DNA of 64,000 nucleotides from Balanoglossus misakiensis (Eukaryota > Hemichordata), in assembly GCA_040954595.2 (NCBI GenBank), contig CM082590.2, forward strand, positions 8,804,001 through 8,868,000, read 5' to 3'. The translations under genes and the position numbers were made by a program. Shown in pieces: positions 1 to 13,600 of the stretch; the stretch's first letter is position 1, and every line of letters starts with the position of its first letter. The notes below the pieces were generated by a model. It was not told the origin of the DNA and searched no databases. It saw only the letters and a program-made list of their open reading frames with translations.

Positions 1-345
1 GTAACCGAGACTATCAAGCGCCGCCATTTTGAATAGAGGTAGTTGAGGTCAACAGGGGTCAAGCGCCGCATGCTGGCCCGCGCGAAGGAGTCTGGGTAAT
101 CGAGACTATCAAGCGCCGCCATTTTGAATAGAGGTAGTTGAGGTCAACAGGGGTCAAGCGCCGCATGATGGCCCGCGCAAAGGAGTCTGGGTAACCGAGA
201 CTATCAAGCGCCGCCATTTTGAATAGAGGTATTTATTTGAGGTCAACAGGGGTCAAGCGCCGCATGATGGCCCGCGCGAAGGAGTCTGGGTAACCGAGAC
301 TATCAAGCGCCGCCATTTTGAATAGAGGTATTTGATGTCACAGGG
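1..345. repeat. Tandem satellite, ~95-bp unit, window left edge
   Basis: Units begin with the same GTAA(C/T)CGAGACTATC block at 1, 96, 191 and 290, so the period is 95 bp, then 95, then 99 (the third unit carries a short TATT insertion). The fourth unit is partial and loses similarity near 345. The array must extend beyond the left edge. Each unit holds GCCGCCATTTTGAAT, which contains a YY1-type site on the minus strand, and a second GCGCCGCATG block. It is far more CpG-rich than the DNA that follows. No coding potential seen. Confidence 0.93.
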
Positions 346-2428
346 GTCAACTTCAGGTCAATATTGAAAACAAATCGAACCGCGGATGCCGTTGGCAAGG
401 CTTTATAACGAAACTTTTAAGCTTTTTCAATAAATCAGAGATTGCGATAACAAAAATAAACCTAACCCTCGCCAGAATAGTTTTTTTTCAAGAAGAACTT
501 CGCCCGTTATCACGAGCGCCCTCTTGCAACAGTCTAATCATATTACTTTGTTTCACATTGTGTAAGGGTGTTTGTTAGTCATGAATGCATGGAAATGCCT
601 ATCTAAGAACCCTGGCTAGGTCTTTGACTGTTATATATTTTACTGTCCAGATAAGAGAGTTCAGCCTTCTTTATGATGAAAGATCACATAAATTCTGCTC
701 TAAGGGGGTACTTACAGTCATGATTGGGCCAATGTCCAATATATCTATTTACTCTTTCCATAATTCCAATATGTCTTAAGTACGTATGATTTTCAATTGA
801 TTGTCATTCAACCACAAGACAACATGTTGTTATTAGAATGAGTCAACTTTTTTTACAACTTAGGTTTACAAATAAAACATCTCTCTGAAATAACTTAGTT
901 TCTCTTGAGTATTCTAATAACTCCAAAATGTCAAGAAACACAAAGCAAATTGTTACATCAACGAGGCATTGCAAACTGTCATAACTAATAATACTGCTGG
1001 TAGTAACATTGGTGGAATTGAACATATAACCAGATCAATTGAACTGTGATACAGTTTCAAGAAGTTATAATTCTATTGGAGAATATATTCAATTAGTAAG
1101 TTTCTAATATTAACTAATACTGTAAAATGGTAAATTTTCACAAACTTTGTGAGAGCAAAAAAAAAAGCGCTAAAATTAGTCGCGAAAGAATAGTTATTTG
1201 GAGATAGAAAGGACATGAAAATAATCATCGCAGAATAAAGGTCAAAGTTGTAAGTCAAGAATCCAAAACAACACTGACAAAATAGCAAGGTCTGATGAAA
1301 TTTACTTTGGCACAATTCCCTTCAAAATTTCGAACTTTGGCACAACTTAAATATTTTTTCTAGTGTCAGAAAACCACAAACTAAACAAGCCAATCAAACT
1401 GCTTCTTACAAATTTTAACAGTTTCAGCAATTTCTGTTAGGTAAAGTAAAACAAATATCTTAATAGCACACAAGTCTTTTGAAATTACATTCGAAAGACA
1501 ATAATAAATAGAAATTAAAGTATAATACAAAACAATCAGAAAAGTCACACAGAAAAAAAAGATATTAACAAAACATTCAAAATGACAAATTCGTAAAGTC
1601 AGCTTTAGTTCTCATAAAAGTAAACTTTTTGCCAAATTCTGTAAGTACTCAGTATTTAAATATAATTTCAGGGTAGCTCAGTATCTACCAATGAAATCAA
1701 TGATATATTAATCTATGCAATATTTTTGCATATGCATAAATTTACATAAATTATGAAGTCAATTCAAGGGAAGAATCTAGCTATTCTTGCTAACTGTAGT
1801 TGAAGATATGTAACAAATATTTGCCTGTGTATATAAACTTTTCATTTTTGTAAAATATAAATTCAATTTCTTCAGTAAACAGTTGTAATCTTTTACGGCA
1901 AGATATTAAGTACCTATTTTGAAATTAGATTCAAGAGGTCCAAGTTGCTGTCTTTTGATGTTGTATAATTTCAAGCAGGTGTTAATTTTATCCTCTGAAT
2001 TGAAACATAGGTTGTAGGCCCAGGAATCAAAAACTCATTCAGAAAATGCATCACTTTTAAAGTGCTATAATTAAACTTACAGATGTATAACAACTGGAAA
2101 CAAATTTGCCTTCGATTTCTGATTCAGAAAATCATGCTTAATTTAATGTACAATCAGTCAATTAATTAATTTGTCTTTGTTTACATCTGTAATTTGAAGG
2201 GAAAAAGAATGAATATCAAAAGACAGCAAGTTTTTCTGCTCAATGTACTCTAAGTTCTATTTGGTGGAAATCAAATAAAAAACTGACTTACTGTCTTAAG
2301 TCAACTTTTCTTGTAACCTATCTATCTCTCTTCAGACTTTAGTCTTTCTAATAAACTGGAAGTTTTCATGATATACATATACCCTGTCATGTAAATGGAA
2401 GAATCCGTGATCTCTGAGTGGGACATTG
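346..2428. other. AT-rich gene-free stretch downstream of the mucin gene
   Basis: Only short ORFs of 60-80 codons are present, without recognisable motifs or splice-site context. The part nearest 2429 should contain the 3' UTR of the minus-strand mucin gene; a possible minus-strand ATTAAA poly(A) signal lies near 2140, but I cannot fix the transcript end. Nothing else is supported. Confidence 0.6.
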
Positions 2429-4006
2429 CTAGAAATACTCTGTTCCAAGCCTGCTTGGACCAGCTCCATTTTCAAGAGGGTAGTCTGTAGAACTGGTTGT
2501 ACCATTTAAGGTGTAGATGCCGGTTGGATAGTGGATTGGTTGATACTAGGTAGGTAAAGAAAAAAATTGAAAAGATCTTATTAAATACAGTGTTGGAAGA
2601 CACACACTAGACAAACATTAGGCTGAAACTAACACTCTGCCAATATAACTACAGTAAACACTGGACCAACATTAGGTCACATTAACATTACACTATTACA
2701 GCCTAGCACTGGGAATTCTAGACATCAAAGTGTTGATACCAGACAGTTTATCAACCATTCCCACCCCCACCCCTTTGCCCTTATTAGTGGCCCAACCAAA
2801 CCATAGAAAACAATAGACTTGGACTGAACCATTGCAGCAAAAGGGTGACTCACCCGGAGTTCCACGTCACCTGGATGCTCCCCAACCACAGGCTCCCTTC
2901 TGTTGGCGTTCTGTTGTTCCAGTTCCAGTTTCTCAAATTCGCTTTCGTGGAGCGACGCCCTCAACAAACCTGGCTGGTACCCGGACGACCACAGAAGCTC
3001 GTCCACATCTTCTTGTCTGGGCGTCGGTACATCCACTTTTTTCCTGTAAAACAAAAAGAATAAAGAAATAAATACATATATACAAGAACGAATATATACA
3101 TATAAACAAAGAAGCAATACCTACATACCAACATGCTAACATATCCATCAATCCATCCATCCATCCCAGATCCATCCATCCATCCATCCATCCATCCATC
3201 CATCCATCCATACATACATACATACATACATACATACATACATACATTTTAGTTCAAACAAAAGTCATTAGGCCACTGCTACACTGTTCTTTTTTGTCAG
3301 ACACGGGTATAAAAATTACAAGTGAATAACAAACGGCAAAAACTTTACCTTTTGCAACAAACGACCAGCAGGGTTATAGCCAAAGCTATCAGCAGAAATC
3401 CGGCAATGCCACCAACAACAATAGCAATCCATTTCAATTCTGAAATAACAGATATGGATGATATCAAGCTCTTTCTTTATTATCCCATTCATGAAACCAT
3501 GGCAACACACCTCTTGTTTCGATCAAACTGGTGCTGAAATTTTTTTCACAGTTTGGAAGTGTCGTCACAATATCAAAGTAGTTTAAGCCTTTCACTTGGT
3601 TACGAGAAACACAAAATGCATTTTCTTGGCCTGATAGTTCTACTTACTTTTTAATTCTGGGTCCTCTTCTGTACAAGTCAAACCTACATAGCCACTGACA
3701 CAGCTGAAACAAAAAAATAGTGATCATTAAAAACCTTCTGAAAGATCCCTTTGCTTAACCCTTCCACCCCCAGTTCCCTGTATAGAGGTCCAACCTTACC
3801 ATAGAAAACAATGGATTTGGACTGAACCATGGTGGTGAAAGGGTTAAAGATGCCAAATATCTTTGAAAAAAAAGTAGAAAGTAAGGAACTTACACACAGG
3901 TGAATCCATTGTCTATAGCTGTACATGTTCCACCGTTGAGACATGGATCTGAGTTACATATGTCTGAAAAATGAATGAAGGAGTGAGTAAATGAATGAAT
4001 GAATCA

Positions 4007-4065
<59 letters not shown>

Positions 4066-4425
4066 TATTCAATCAAAAATGTTTAAGATAGCTGTTGAAG
4101 TTCATATACCAATCACTATAAAACAATTATCATGAGTCTGTCACTTACTTGTACACCCCCCTGCAGATAATGGATCGCCCACATGGCCAACTTGACAGTT
4201 GCAAGTGAAACCACCGGGTTGATTGACACACACCGTGTTCGGGGATGTACAGTTCAGTGTCTCGGAACACTCATCAATGTCTAGGTGGAAAATATATGAG
4301 AAAATTTAATTCTTTCTGATCACCCTGTTTAGTAGTCATTTTGTTATTTAATTCCACTTTGCGATCTGCTGGCCTGTTTCTTTCAGGTACATTTGTCTGT
4401 AAGTCTGTCTGTCTGTCTCTCTGTA

Positions 4426-4508
<83 letters not shown>

Positions 4509-4525
4509 GTCTGTCTGTCTGTCTG

Positions 4526-4623
<98 letters not shown>

Positions 4624-7600
4624 CATCCATCACCCATTCATTCATTCATTCATTCATTCATTCGTTCGTTCGTTCGTTCGTTCATTCATTCATTCATTCA
4701 TTCATTCATTCATTCATTCATTCATTCGTTCATCCATCCCTCACTCCCTCCCTCCATCCATCCATCCATCCTATCTGCAAACTTACCTTCACACATCTTT
4801 GGAGAATTAAACTGTCTCCATCCATGTCGACATTCACAGGTAAAAGTTCCATTCAAATTCACACACATAGTCGACTCCGGATGGCAATCATCCACGTCCA
4901 AAGAACACTCGTTTAAATCTGAAACAGAATATTGAAAATATTTAATGAATGAATGAAACAACATTAACAATTTTTTATAAGACTTCACCGAATTTTCTTG
5001 ATTAACCTTTACAGCACCATGGTTTGGTCTAAATCCATTGCTTTCTGTGACAAAGTTGGACCTCTACACTGGGAACTGGGGGTGAAAGGGTCAATATAAT
5101 ATGACAGAAACCTTACCTCCAGCATGTGACAGAGCTCTATCAATCTCAAAGCCAGGGACTTCTTCATTGTTCATGTAACATATACTGCCATCACATTGTA
5201 TAGCGTCTTCGAGAGTTGATTCTACATCTTCAGTCCCAACACTAGTGTCAACATCAAATGCCAATTCGCTGTGCGATACCACACTCCCATCTCTGAAAAT
5301 TCCAAGACAGGAATAATTCTCACTAAATCAAATCATACCTTAAAGGGACAAAATCTCTTGTACACACAAGAGTGAAAATCTCGCCAAAATGAATAATCAG
5401 TCTCTACCATTTATTCAGTTTGGCGATATTTTAACTCTCACATTCTACAAACGGGATGGAAGTTGTGTGTGGTCGAACGTTGATTCACTATATATCCACA
5501 TGTAGAATAACATAAATAGTGTCTTGTATCATATATAATTAATGGGAAAAGGGCAGCGAGAGAGAGAGACTTTGTCCCTTTAACTTAATTCATAAGAAGA
5601 AGGGAGACATGATATTTGTAAGAAAGAGAGCTGAATAGTCAAGTATAACCATAGTGATAATTGTACAGTGATACTTGAAAACAAGTGGAATGAGTTACTT
5701 ACTCAAACTTGACAACTTTGGCTCCGATGAAACCATTCAGAATCTTGTAAGTCTTGTTCAGCTGTTAAGAGTAAATAGCGAAATTCAGTTTCAATGAACA
5801 GTGGCCTCGCTCGATATCGTGAAAATTCCAACTCGTGAAAATAATGTGTTTTACAGTAGTTTGTTACTTACACTGGCTTCAATCTTCTCTGCCAATTCTT
5901 TGAATCGTCCACTATTTCGATCTTCCAAATCATCTCCGTATTCAAGATATGGAAACACCAAAGTTGCACCATATTTCACAGCTGAGAAATACAACATCAC
6001 AAAACAATACAATTTTAAAAATAAAACATGGTTGTAACCTACATATCCTCTACTTGCTAATATGCCTATTATTAGTAAATAATTGATATCATTTGCATCT
6101 TTATATTTGCAGTAAACTTGTAAATGCAACAAAACGAGAAGTTTTCAGAAATAGCGGCCCTCTTTATATGGGACCCCAAGTGAAAATGTATGATTGGTCA
6201 AATTTTGAATTTCCATGGTCGCAACTGACGCTTAACTGCACAGGTGACTGTGTACCTTTAAATGTTGTGACTCATAGAGCAAATTTTTACAGAATCTTTT
6301 AAAACTGAGAATAGAAGCGTTGTAGTCTAACCTTCGATACATTTGACAAATCCACTGCCATGATATTCAGGGGCACACTGACAGTCGAAAGATCCCGGTA
6401 GATTGATACAAGTTGCGTATCTGGCACAAATCCTACGGTCGGTGCATTCATCAATATCTGTCGATGAAATAAAGAGATTAGATTTCTCTGCCTTCAATCT
6501 CCGGAGGTTGTCTTCATGTTCTTGTTTGCTAGAAGTCAGTCAACTCTCAAACTCACTGGAAGTCTTTTATATATATCTGTCTTTCATGGACTTGACTTTG
6601 TTATGTGTGTTTTGTTGATTGTCTATGTTCTGTTGTGCAAAAGACCTGTTGGTCAGACATACACTGGACATGCACCAGACCTAGTTAACTCACAAACTGA
6701 CCGGTGACTCAAGAAAATTATCCACACTACATGAAAACGTCTAGGGCTGACCCAGAGAAATATCTGAACTATAGTCGTGTGTGTGACCTCCACTCACCAT
6801 CACAGCTATGCCTGTCTTCACTCAACTGAAACCCTGACAGACACTCGCAATAGTACGACCCCAGCGTATTCACACACGTATGGTTGCAAAGCCCAGGACT
6901 TGTCAGACATTCATTCTCGTCTGAAATAAAACAAAAATATTTCTGTACTAATCAAACAGCTAACGTGGTAAATTCAAGAACAAAGTTACAAACCTATTAT
7001 AGTAAGTACATAAGCGATACCAATATACAGTCAAACCTGTCTAAACCCTGTCTAATCAGGAAACCTGTCTATTCCGAACACATTTTCTCTTCCCCTCTGA
7101 CATAGAACCACATGTTCAAAGAACATCTATAAAACAGACACCTCTGCAAACTGAGTTTCTGCAGCCCCTTTGGTGTTCAGTTTAGACAGGTTTTACTGTA
7201 TTGGCATATACTGGCATCAAATCTCTTGCTATAAATTCCCAGAAAACATATAACTCCAAATCAATCATAGAATATGGAAAATATGGAGAAAAAAACCATG
7301 AACACTCACCAAAGCATTTGATTCCATCGCCAACCATTCCCTGCGGACAGGAACCACACCGGAATTCCACAGCGCTACCAGCCGGCATATCCGTGCAATT
7401 GACACCCGGATAACAGGGATAATCCAGGCATCCGTCGATTTCTTCCTCACAGAATCGACCGTTCCAACCGCCAGCACAGTTACAATCGGCAATATAATAT
7501 CCTTCTGCAAAAACAAGTTATTTTTTCAACATTGAGTGATAATACTAAGCACTTTTCAACCAAGAACTTGTCAGTCAAACATCTCTATATCATACATATT

Positions 7601-10600
7601 TTTATCCATCTTTTTTGTGATTTTCTGGGTTACACAAACTTGGTGTAAGGCCAGGTTGCTAGAAAACTTATAACATTTCTGGATTCGGAAGCAGAAATTA
7701 CCTGGAATATTTTAAAACATATTTTTTTCAAAACTCGGTGCTTGCTACGATCGAACGTTCATGCAGAAATATAAGAAATGCAATTCTTTTAACTTGTTGT
7801 GCAAAATTGGTTTGATAATGAAAGAAGACTTATTTGCCAGTTTCAGGTCATTATAAAGTATTATTTACCTGCGTTAGAGGGAAGATATTGGATATTATCG
7901 CCCTCACCAAAGGTGCAGTTTCCACCATTTTGACAGTTACAGATCCAGACATCCGGGTTATAGATAGCAGCTCCACGACCATCACTGGCCGTGAAGTATA
8001 ACACAACTGGAGTGCTTGTGTTGAAGGTGTTGCTTGGTGTCCAGGAGAATTCTGCACCAACTGGCAAAAGGGTGAGAAAAAAATAGCGTCAAGGACACTG
8101 TGCTACCATTTGATCAGAAATGGCTTTTTAAGTGTGAGATATACGGTATGTTTGGACTCAGATACTGATCAAGTTCCAATAGAAACCCAAAAGTGCACCT
8201 TCATTCTAAGATGTGGATATAATTTATGAACAGATCTGATGTATAGACAGACAGACAGACACACACACAGACAGACACACATACATACACACAGGTACGC
8301 AGACAAATGCTGACTGATTTCAATCTCATAACTTCCACCAGTTCAAAGCCCAGTGGTTCATACACACATACACAATTTGAGCTAATATACATCCAACAGC
8401 TAGAATCATACAATAATACGATTCTGTTACATGTTTTGAAAGGTTTTACTCAAAATCTAGCAACAGATTTAAACAGAAATCCTGAAAGTGTCCTGTGAGA
8501 GTTCCTAATAAGATTGAGTGAATTCGTACGGTACTTACCAACAGAGGCCTGTGGCACTACGTTACTCCACACAGCGTAGGTGATCTGGTCTTCGTTAACA
8601 TCTGATGCTTCTAAAGTCAGTCTGTAGTCTTTGTCTGTTGTGATCTCTAATCGTCTTGGCATAGTATTACTGAATGCTGGTGGATAATTCTCTGGGGATG
8701 GACAAAGAATACAGGATTATCCACAATACATGTATGAATGTTGATTCTCTGTGCAATGTATTGTTCATGTATTGGCAAGTATGTGTAATGTATTGGCAAG
8801 TATTAGACACATTGTATAGGCATGTATTGGACAAGTCATATCCATGTTTTGGACGAGCTGTGGGCATTTATTGGACAAGCAATCATTTTTGTCAACCACA
8901 GTTATTCCTCGACAAGAAATCACCTGATTGGCTACTATCAGATCACTATAACATTATACTGACCCTCTAACTACAGATAGGGCAATACAGGTTGTATTCC
9001 CTCACAAGAAATCACCTGATTGGCTACTAACAGGTCATTATCACGATTATACTGACCTCTAATTTCCTTCTCAGTGTTATAAGTAGTCTCAGCCCTCGCA
9101 GTGTTCTCGCCAATACTCAGGTTGCCCGTTGCGGCGATATCGAACATGCAAACCACATTGTCCCCACAGAGTTCCATGGATGCGTTTTTCAAGTCGTCTT
9201 TTCCGTCGAACATCTCGTCGATTGAAGCGAAGAAGAGAGGCTGGAAGTCGTCATTCCGGTAGTACGAGTAGTTTTTGCCACCGGAGTAAGTAAACAGGGA
9301 ATCGGATTCTTGGATTTGCCCTGCAATGAAACAAGTGATGGACTGTCTTGTAAAGCATGTCGATGTACAGTGTGATACAAAGTAATACAGTAAAACCTGT
9401 CTAAACCAAACCCTGTCTAATCTGGAGCCCTGTCTATACCGAACACATTTTCCTGTCCCTTTGACATAGAAACACATGATAAAAGAACCTCTATAAACTG
9501 GAAACTGAACAGTTTCTTCAGTTCCTTTGGTGTTCGGTTTAGACAAGATTTTACTGTAACTACTGTGGAACTTGTTTATAGTGGCCAGTCAAGGGACTTT
9601 CCTAAACTGGCCTTTATAGACAGGTGGTCTTTATAGACATGTCAATTTGCTCATGTAAATTGCACAGGGACTGTAACAAAGTGGCCACTATATAGAGGTG
9701 ACCACTAACACAGGTTTGACTGTACATTTACATGTTTGCCATGATCCACAACAACGACAAGAGAAGAAGCATAAACTTACACATCTGTCCAAAAGTAAAT
9801 AATTCTTCATCTGTGAAGTTTCCGTTCTCCGGATAGAGTACCGTCCCATTGGGAAGTACGAAATCATCCAGCATGTCACCATTCCACAGACCAACCAGAC
9901 CAGCTGTTTGTCCGTAGAACGATTCTGGCAAAACCACTGATGTCGTCAACATGTTGAAACTGGCTGCGATCTGTCAAGAAGACAAATAACGACATGAAAC
10001 ACTTTTCTGATATTGCATGGTTTAACCCTTTCACCGCCATGGTTTGGTCAGAATCCATAGTTTTCTATGGTAAAGTTGGACCTCTAAAAGGGAAACTGGG
10101 GGTGAAAGGGTTAAAATAATATTTGCATCAATTTACATAAAATACCACAATGTACCATAGTATTGTTAAAGTGAAGGCGTCGTCGCGCCGCGTTTGTTTA
10201 TAAACATTACAATTCATCCACAACAAATTAGATCATTCTTAGAATGAACGAATCAGCCAACTGTAGTGTAGACTGGGCATGACAGCAACTGAAGATCCTA
10301 GTAGGTCGTGGCGACTGCAGTGGGGTTTGTGCTGGTATGGGAAGACATATTCTCATCAAGGGGGACACCCACACGGCGCGATGACCCATTCCCTTTATCT
10401 TAGACTGGGCATGACAGCAACTGAAGATCCTAGTAGGTCGTGGCGACTGCAGTGAGGTTTGTGCTGGTATGGGAGGACATATTCTCATCAAGGGGGACAC
10501 CCACGCGGCGCGACGACCGCTTCCCTTTAAGTATGATGGACTTTTAGCAAACTTGGTGATTTGTAGGAAGACACCTGTGTATAAACAGAACTGGTACGAG

Positions 10601-13600
10601 ACCTACCTGAACAGAAATTCCTGAGGAGAAGGTACAGTGAAGCTTCTGGTCGATTTGTCGTACGAGAACATTTGAATATCTCTCTGGCTGGTCGCTGCCA
10701 ATCTCACTCAGTTTGAGATCCTCTTCACCGTTGATGTAAATCTGCACATCGTCCGAATCCGCGATGTGTTGAACCTCCAGTGTATTTGAATCGTTTTGTT
10801 TCGCCACAAAAGCCGTGAAGACTGTAGCTGTCGTGTCGTTGTCTATAGAGGGTGCTGCTTCGGTTCGACCTTGCAGCACAAAGAACCTACAATTCAAAGA
10901 ATATCATATATTTGAAATATGGATGGAAGCGAAGGCAGTCCACTATTTGAATGCATCAAACGGAAAATTTGCTGGGAAGTTACGCACATGTGCATGAGAC
11001 GATCTAGAATCTGAACTGGTTTCAGACCGTGTAATGTCAAATATTCTGATAGGGTTAAATATATTACTACTTACTGATTGTCAACATCCACTATTGTGTA
11101 TTCGCCCATACCGTTGAATGTATACTTGTAATTATCCAGCGTTATTAGATGTGGATCTCCCCACGACAAGGCTGTGTGAAGTCAACAAGGCTGTAATTAT
11201 GTATATGTACTAAAAGACTATCAAAACTCGAGAATGACACATTAAGGATGTTTTTAAATTTAACGAAGGAAGTCCTTCAAACCCACCTGACGCCACTGGT
11301 CTGTAGCGACTACAATCATCAGACGGAAAAACTTGGTAGACAAGATGACAGAAGTCAGCTCTCTGGCAACATTCCCAGATTCCTTGCATGCGAAAATCTT
11401 CTACGGATTGTACGATAATGTTACCTCCCTTTGGAAAACCTGAAGAAACCATAAAAATATTTTCGATCAAACCCATCCATATTCTAAAGTTTATAGATCA
11501 AATACAACGCCTATCACTTAAGCGGCTCGAAACACTGATAAGAACACCAATATAGCCAGAGTAAACAAAGACTTTATGAATGAGTTGGCATCTGGTTACA
11601 TTTGCAATGATCATTATAACCGATTACATAGCTCTGTATCAACATGTCCTGTTGCCCCTCTCAGTGTACACATGTGTTTTAGACATGTTCGAAGCAGGAC
11701 ACCCCCCCAGAGTGTGTTGATACAGAACTGCTCTAATCATGCAGTTCTAATGATCAAAACCGACTTCAGCATAACAATCTCAGTTTACTCTAGCCATTTA
11801 CATTGGAGTTCTTATCAGTGTTTCAAGCCGCTTAAATGAAATCCCTTGTATACAGTATTTACATGATTAGTTGCAAAAACAAACAGTCACAAGACGATAC
11901 AGCACAGAACAGAGTCAAGTCTGTGAAAGAGAGATATATGGACTTCCCACAAAATAGACCAGGAAACGATGTCAGGTGTTTCGAAAAGAGTATGCCCACC
12001 ATGCCCCATATGAGGCACCTGCCAAAGGCTTATTCTTGCATTTTTATCGATTCAGTTCAGTTAAGTACAATTTAAATATTTTTTTATCCGACAGGCAATA
12101 ATATAAAGAGCCGAAACTCAACTGACAATAAAATTACACTGTCATCGTCTTACCTGTCAGAAGAGCCCCGGACATCGCAGCTTCATACCCAACATCGTCA
12201 TAGCAACACAGCTGACGCGTTCCCTCCTTCAAGAAGACGCTCTCTGCACAGAACGACCCGTTGGTCACTTTATACCTGGGGTCCATCCTCGCCTGTTGCA
12301 AGCTGCAGGGACACGGCTCTGAGGCGCGGATGTAGTTCTGGAGATCGGGACGCTCGTTGAACCAATTGTAGCAACCTTTATTGGGATTGTACTGACCGGG
12401 GATGTTGAGATCAAATGCTAGACGTCCGTATTTTCCTGTGCAGAACAAGAAATTGTTATGAGTATTAACCCTAACGCTGCCAAGTCAGTATGAACTGGTT
12501 TGATTTCCAGGGTGCCTAGAATCCTGGCACCCAGGCCTGTTAGACTGCCAAGTGTGTCTTAATCAGTAGGGCTTCTACAAGACCCTTAACCCTAACGCTG
12601 CCAAGTCAGTATGAACTGGTTTGATTTCCAGGGTGCCTAGAATCCGGGCTCCCAGGCCTGTTAGACTGCCAAGTGCGTGTTAATCAGTAGGGCATATACA
12701 AGACCCTTAAATGCCTAGTAGAAGATTGTTTCCTAAATTTGACTTTCATAGCTTAACTGGTTTATGTTTTACTAGCACACTTCCTTGGTACATAGTTATA
12801 CCTGTAGTAGAGTGTTTGGCATTACAAATCGTCCAAATTTGTCATAATTACAAGTTACCATGACAACTACAAGCTCACCTGTAGAATTCCCCATCACTTT
12901 GTCCATTTGATAAACATCTCTCGTGAAAGACTGCGAAACAGTGTAGAAGTGTTCCCCACCATCTGAGTAACCGACTTGAGCTGTCCTGTAATGTCAATGA
13001 AAAGCAGAGTTTACCCCTTTCACCACAATGGTTTGGTCCAAATCCATTGTTTTCTATGGTAAAGTCGGACCTCTATACAGAGAAATGGGGGTGAAAGGTA
13101 CAATATTTACTGAAACTAATCGTGGCAAAAACAAGGTGGCACTGGATTAGTACAGAGATAACCCAGTTGGAAACTTGGATTTCATCTGAGACAAAACCAA
13201 GCTCCATGTTTTCTTCAAGCATGACAACATAAATTACTTCTCTTGCAAAGTAACAGGAAACATGACTTCGTCAAAGTTAAATGTAAACATGGCCTTCTGT
13301 GGACAGACAAGTTACTGTACTTAAACTGGTGAAATGGCTAACAGAAGTATTTTAATCAGACTTACCTTTTTTCCACATTCTCAGCGTTCCAAAGCATTCC
13401 TCCAAGATCGTAGTTAAACAAAGTATAAGATAAATTTCCATCTGTTGCTATGGCGACCTGAAACGATGCAGTCTGCAAAGAAGTAGAGATAGGGTTACCA
13501 ATGAGGTCTTTGTCCCTTTAATTGTAAAACCATAATATTCTCAAACTACCATATCCATACTTACCTCAACATCAGCGTAAGTTTTCGAAGGATACGGCGA

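Larger units (their letters stand above)
2429..3439 (-). other. Transmembrane helix and cytoplasmic tail of the mucin
   Basis: Exon 3349-3439 encodes a hydrophobic span ([18 protein letters not shown], continuing ITLLVVCC), then the basic stop-transfer RKK at the junction with 2854-3043. The tail (about 102 residues) is acidic, with EDVDELLW and a Glu/Leu-rich stretch, and ends in 2429-2545 with several tyrosines ([15 protein letters not shown]). Stop TAG is 2429-2431. Tyrosines could be phosphorylation or sorting sites, but no strict motif is evident. Confidence 0.88.
3648..4918 (-). other. Three membrane-proximal EGF modules
   Basis: Exons 4787-4918 and 4149-4280 each encode a complete calcium-binding-type EGF (DLNEC and DIDEC starts). 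The third EGF is split over 3894-3963 and 3648-3703 ([12 protein letters not shown] then [10 protein letters not shown]), so the last module breaks the one-exon-one-EGF rule. The intron between exons 4149-4280 and 4787-4918 carries the long (ATCT)n/(ATTC)n microsatellite block. Confidence 0.92.
9057..11171 (-). other. VWD domain of the mucin with GDPH motif
   Basis: Four exons (11075-11171, 10607-10886, 9781-9970, 9057-9320; residues about 1085-1362). It opens with [19 protein letters not shown], the canonical start of von Willebrand factor type D domains; GDPH lies at 11149-11160 and is the sequence at which several mucins cut themselves between Asp and Pro. The second half has [19 protein letters not shown], typical of the VWD calcium and core region. 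It is followed by a [14 protein letters not shown] segment that resembles the region after VWD in MUC4. Confidence 0.92.

Noticed and set aside
1-345. CRISPR array
   Set aside because: Units are 95 bp, nearly identical throughout with no variable spacers, in a eukaryotic genome.
4341-4935. ORFs of 180-190 codons with Ser-Ile-Tyr-Leu and Ser-Phe-Ile-His repeats
   Set aside because: They read straight through tetranucleotide microsatellites in an intron; the periodic translation is an artefact.
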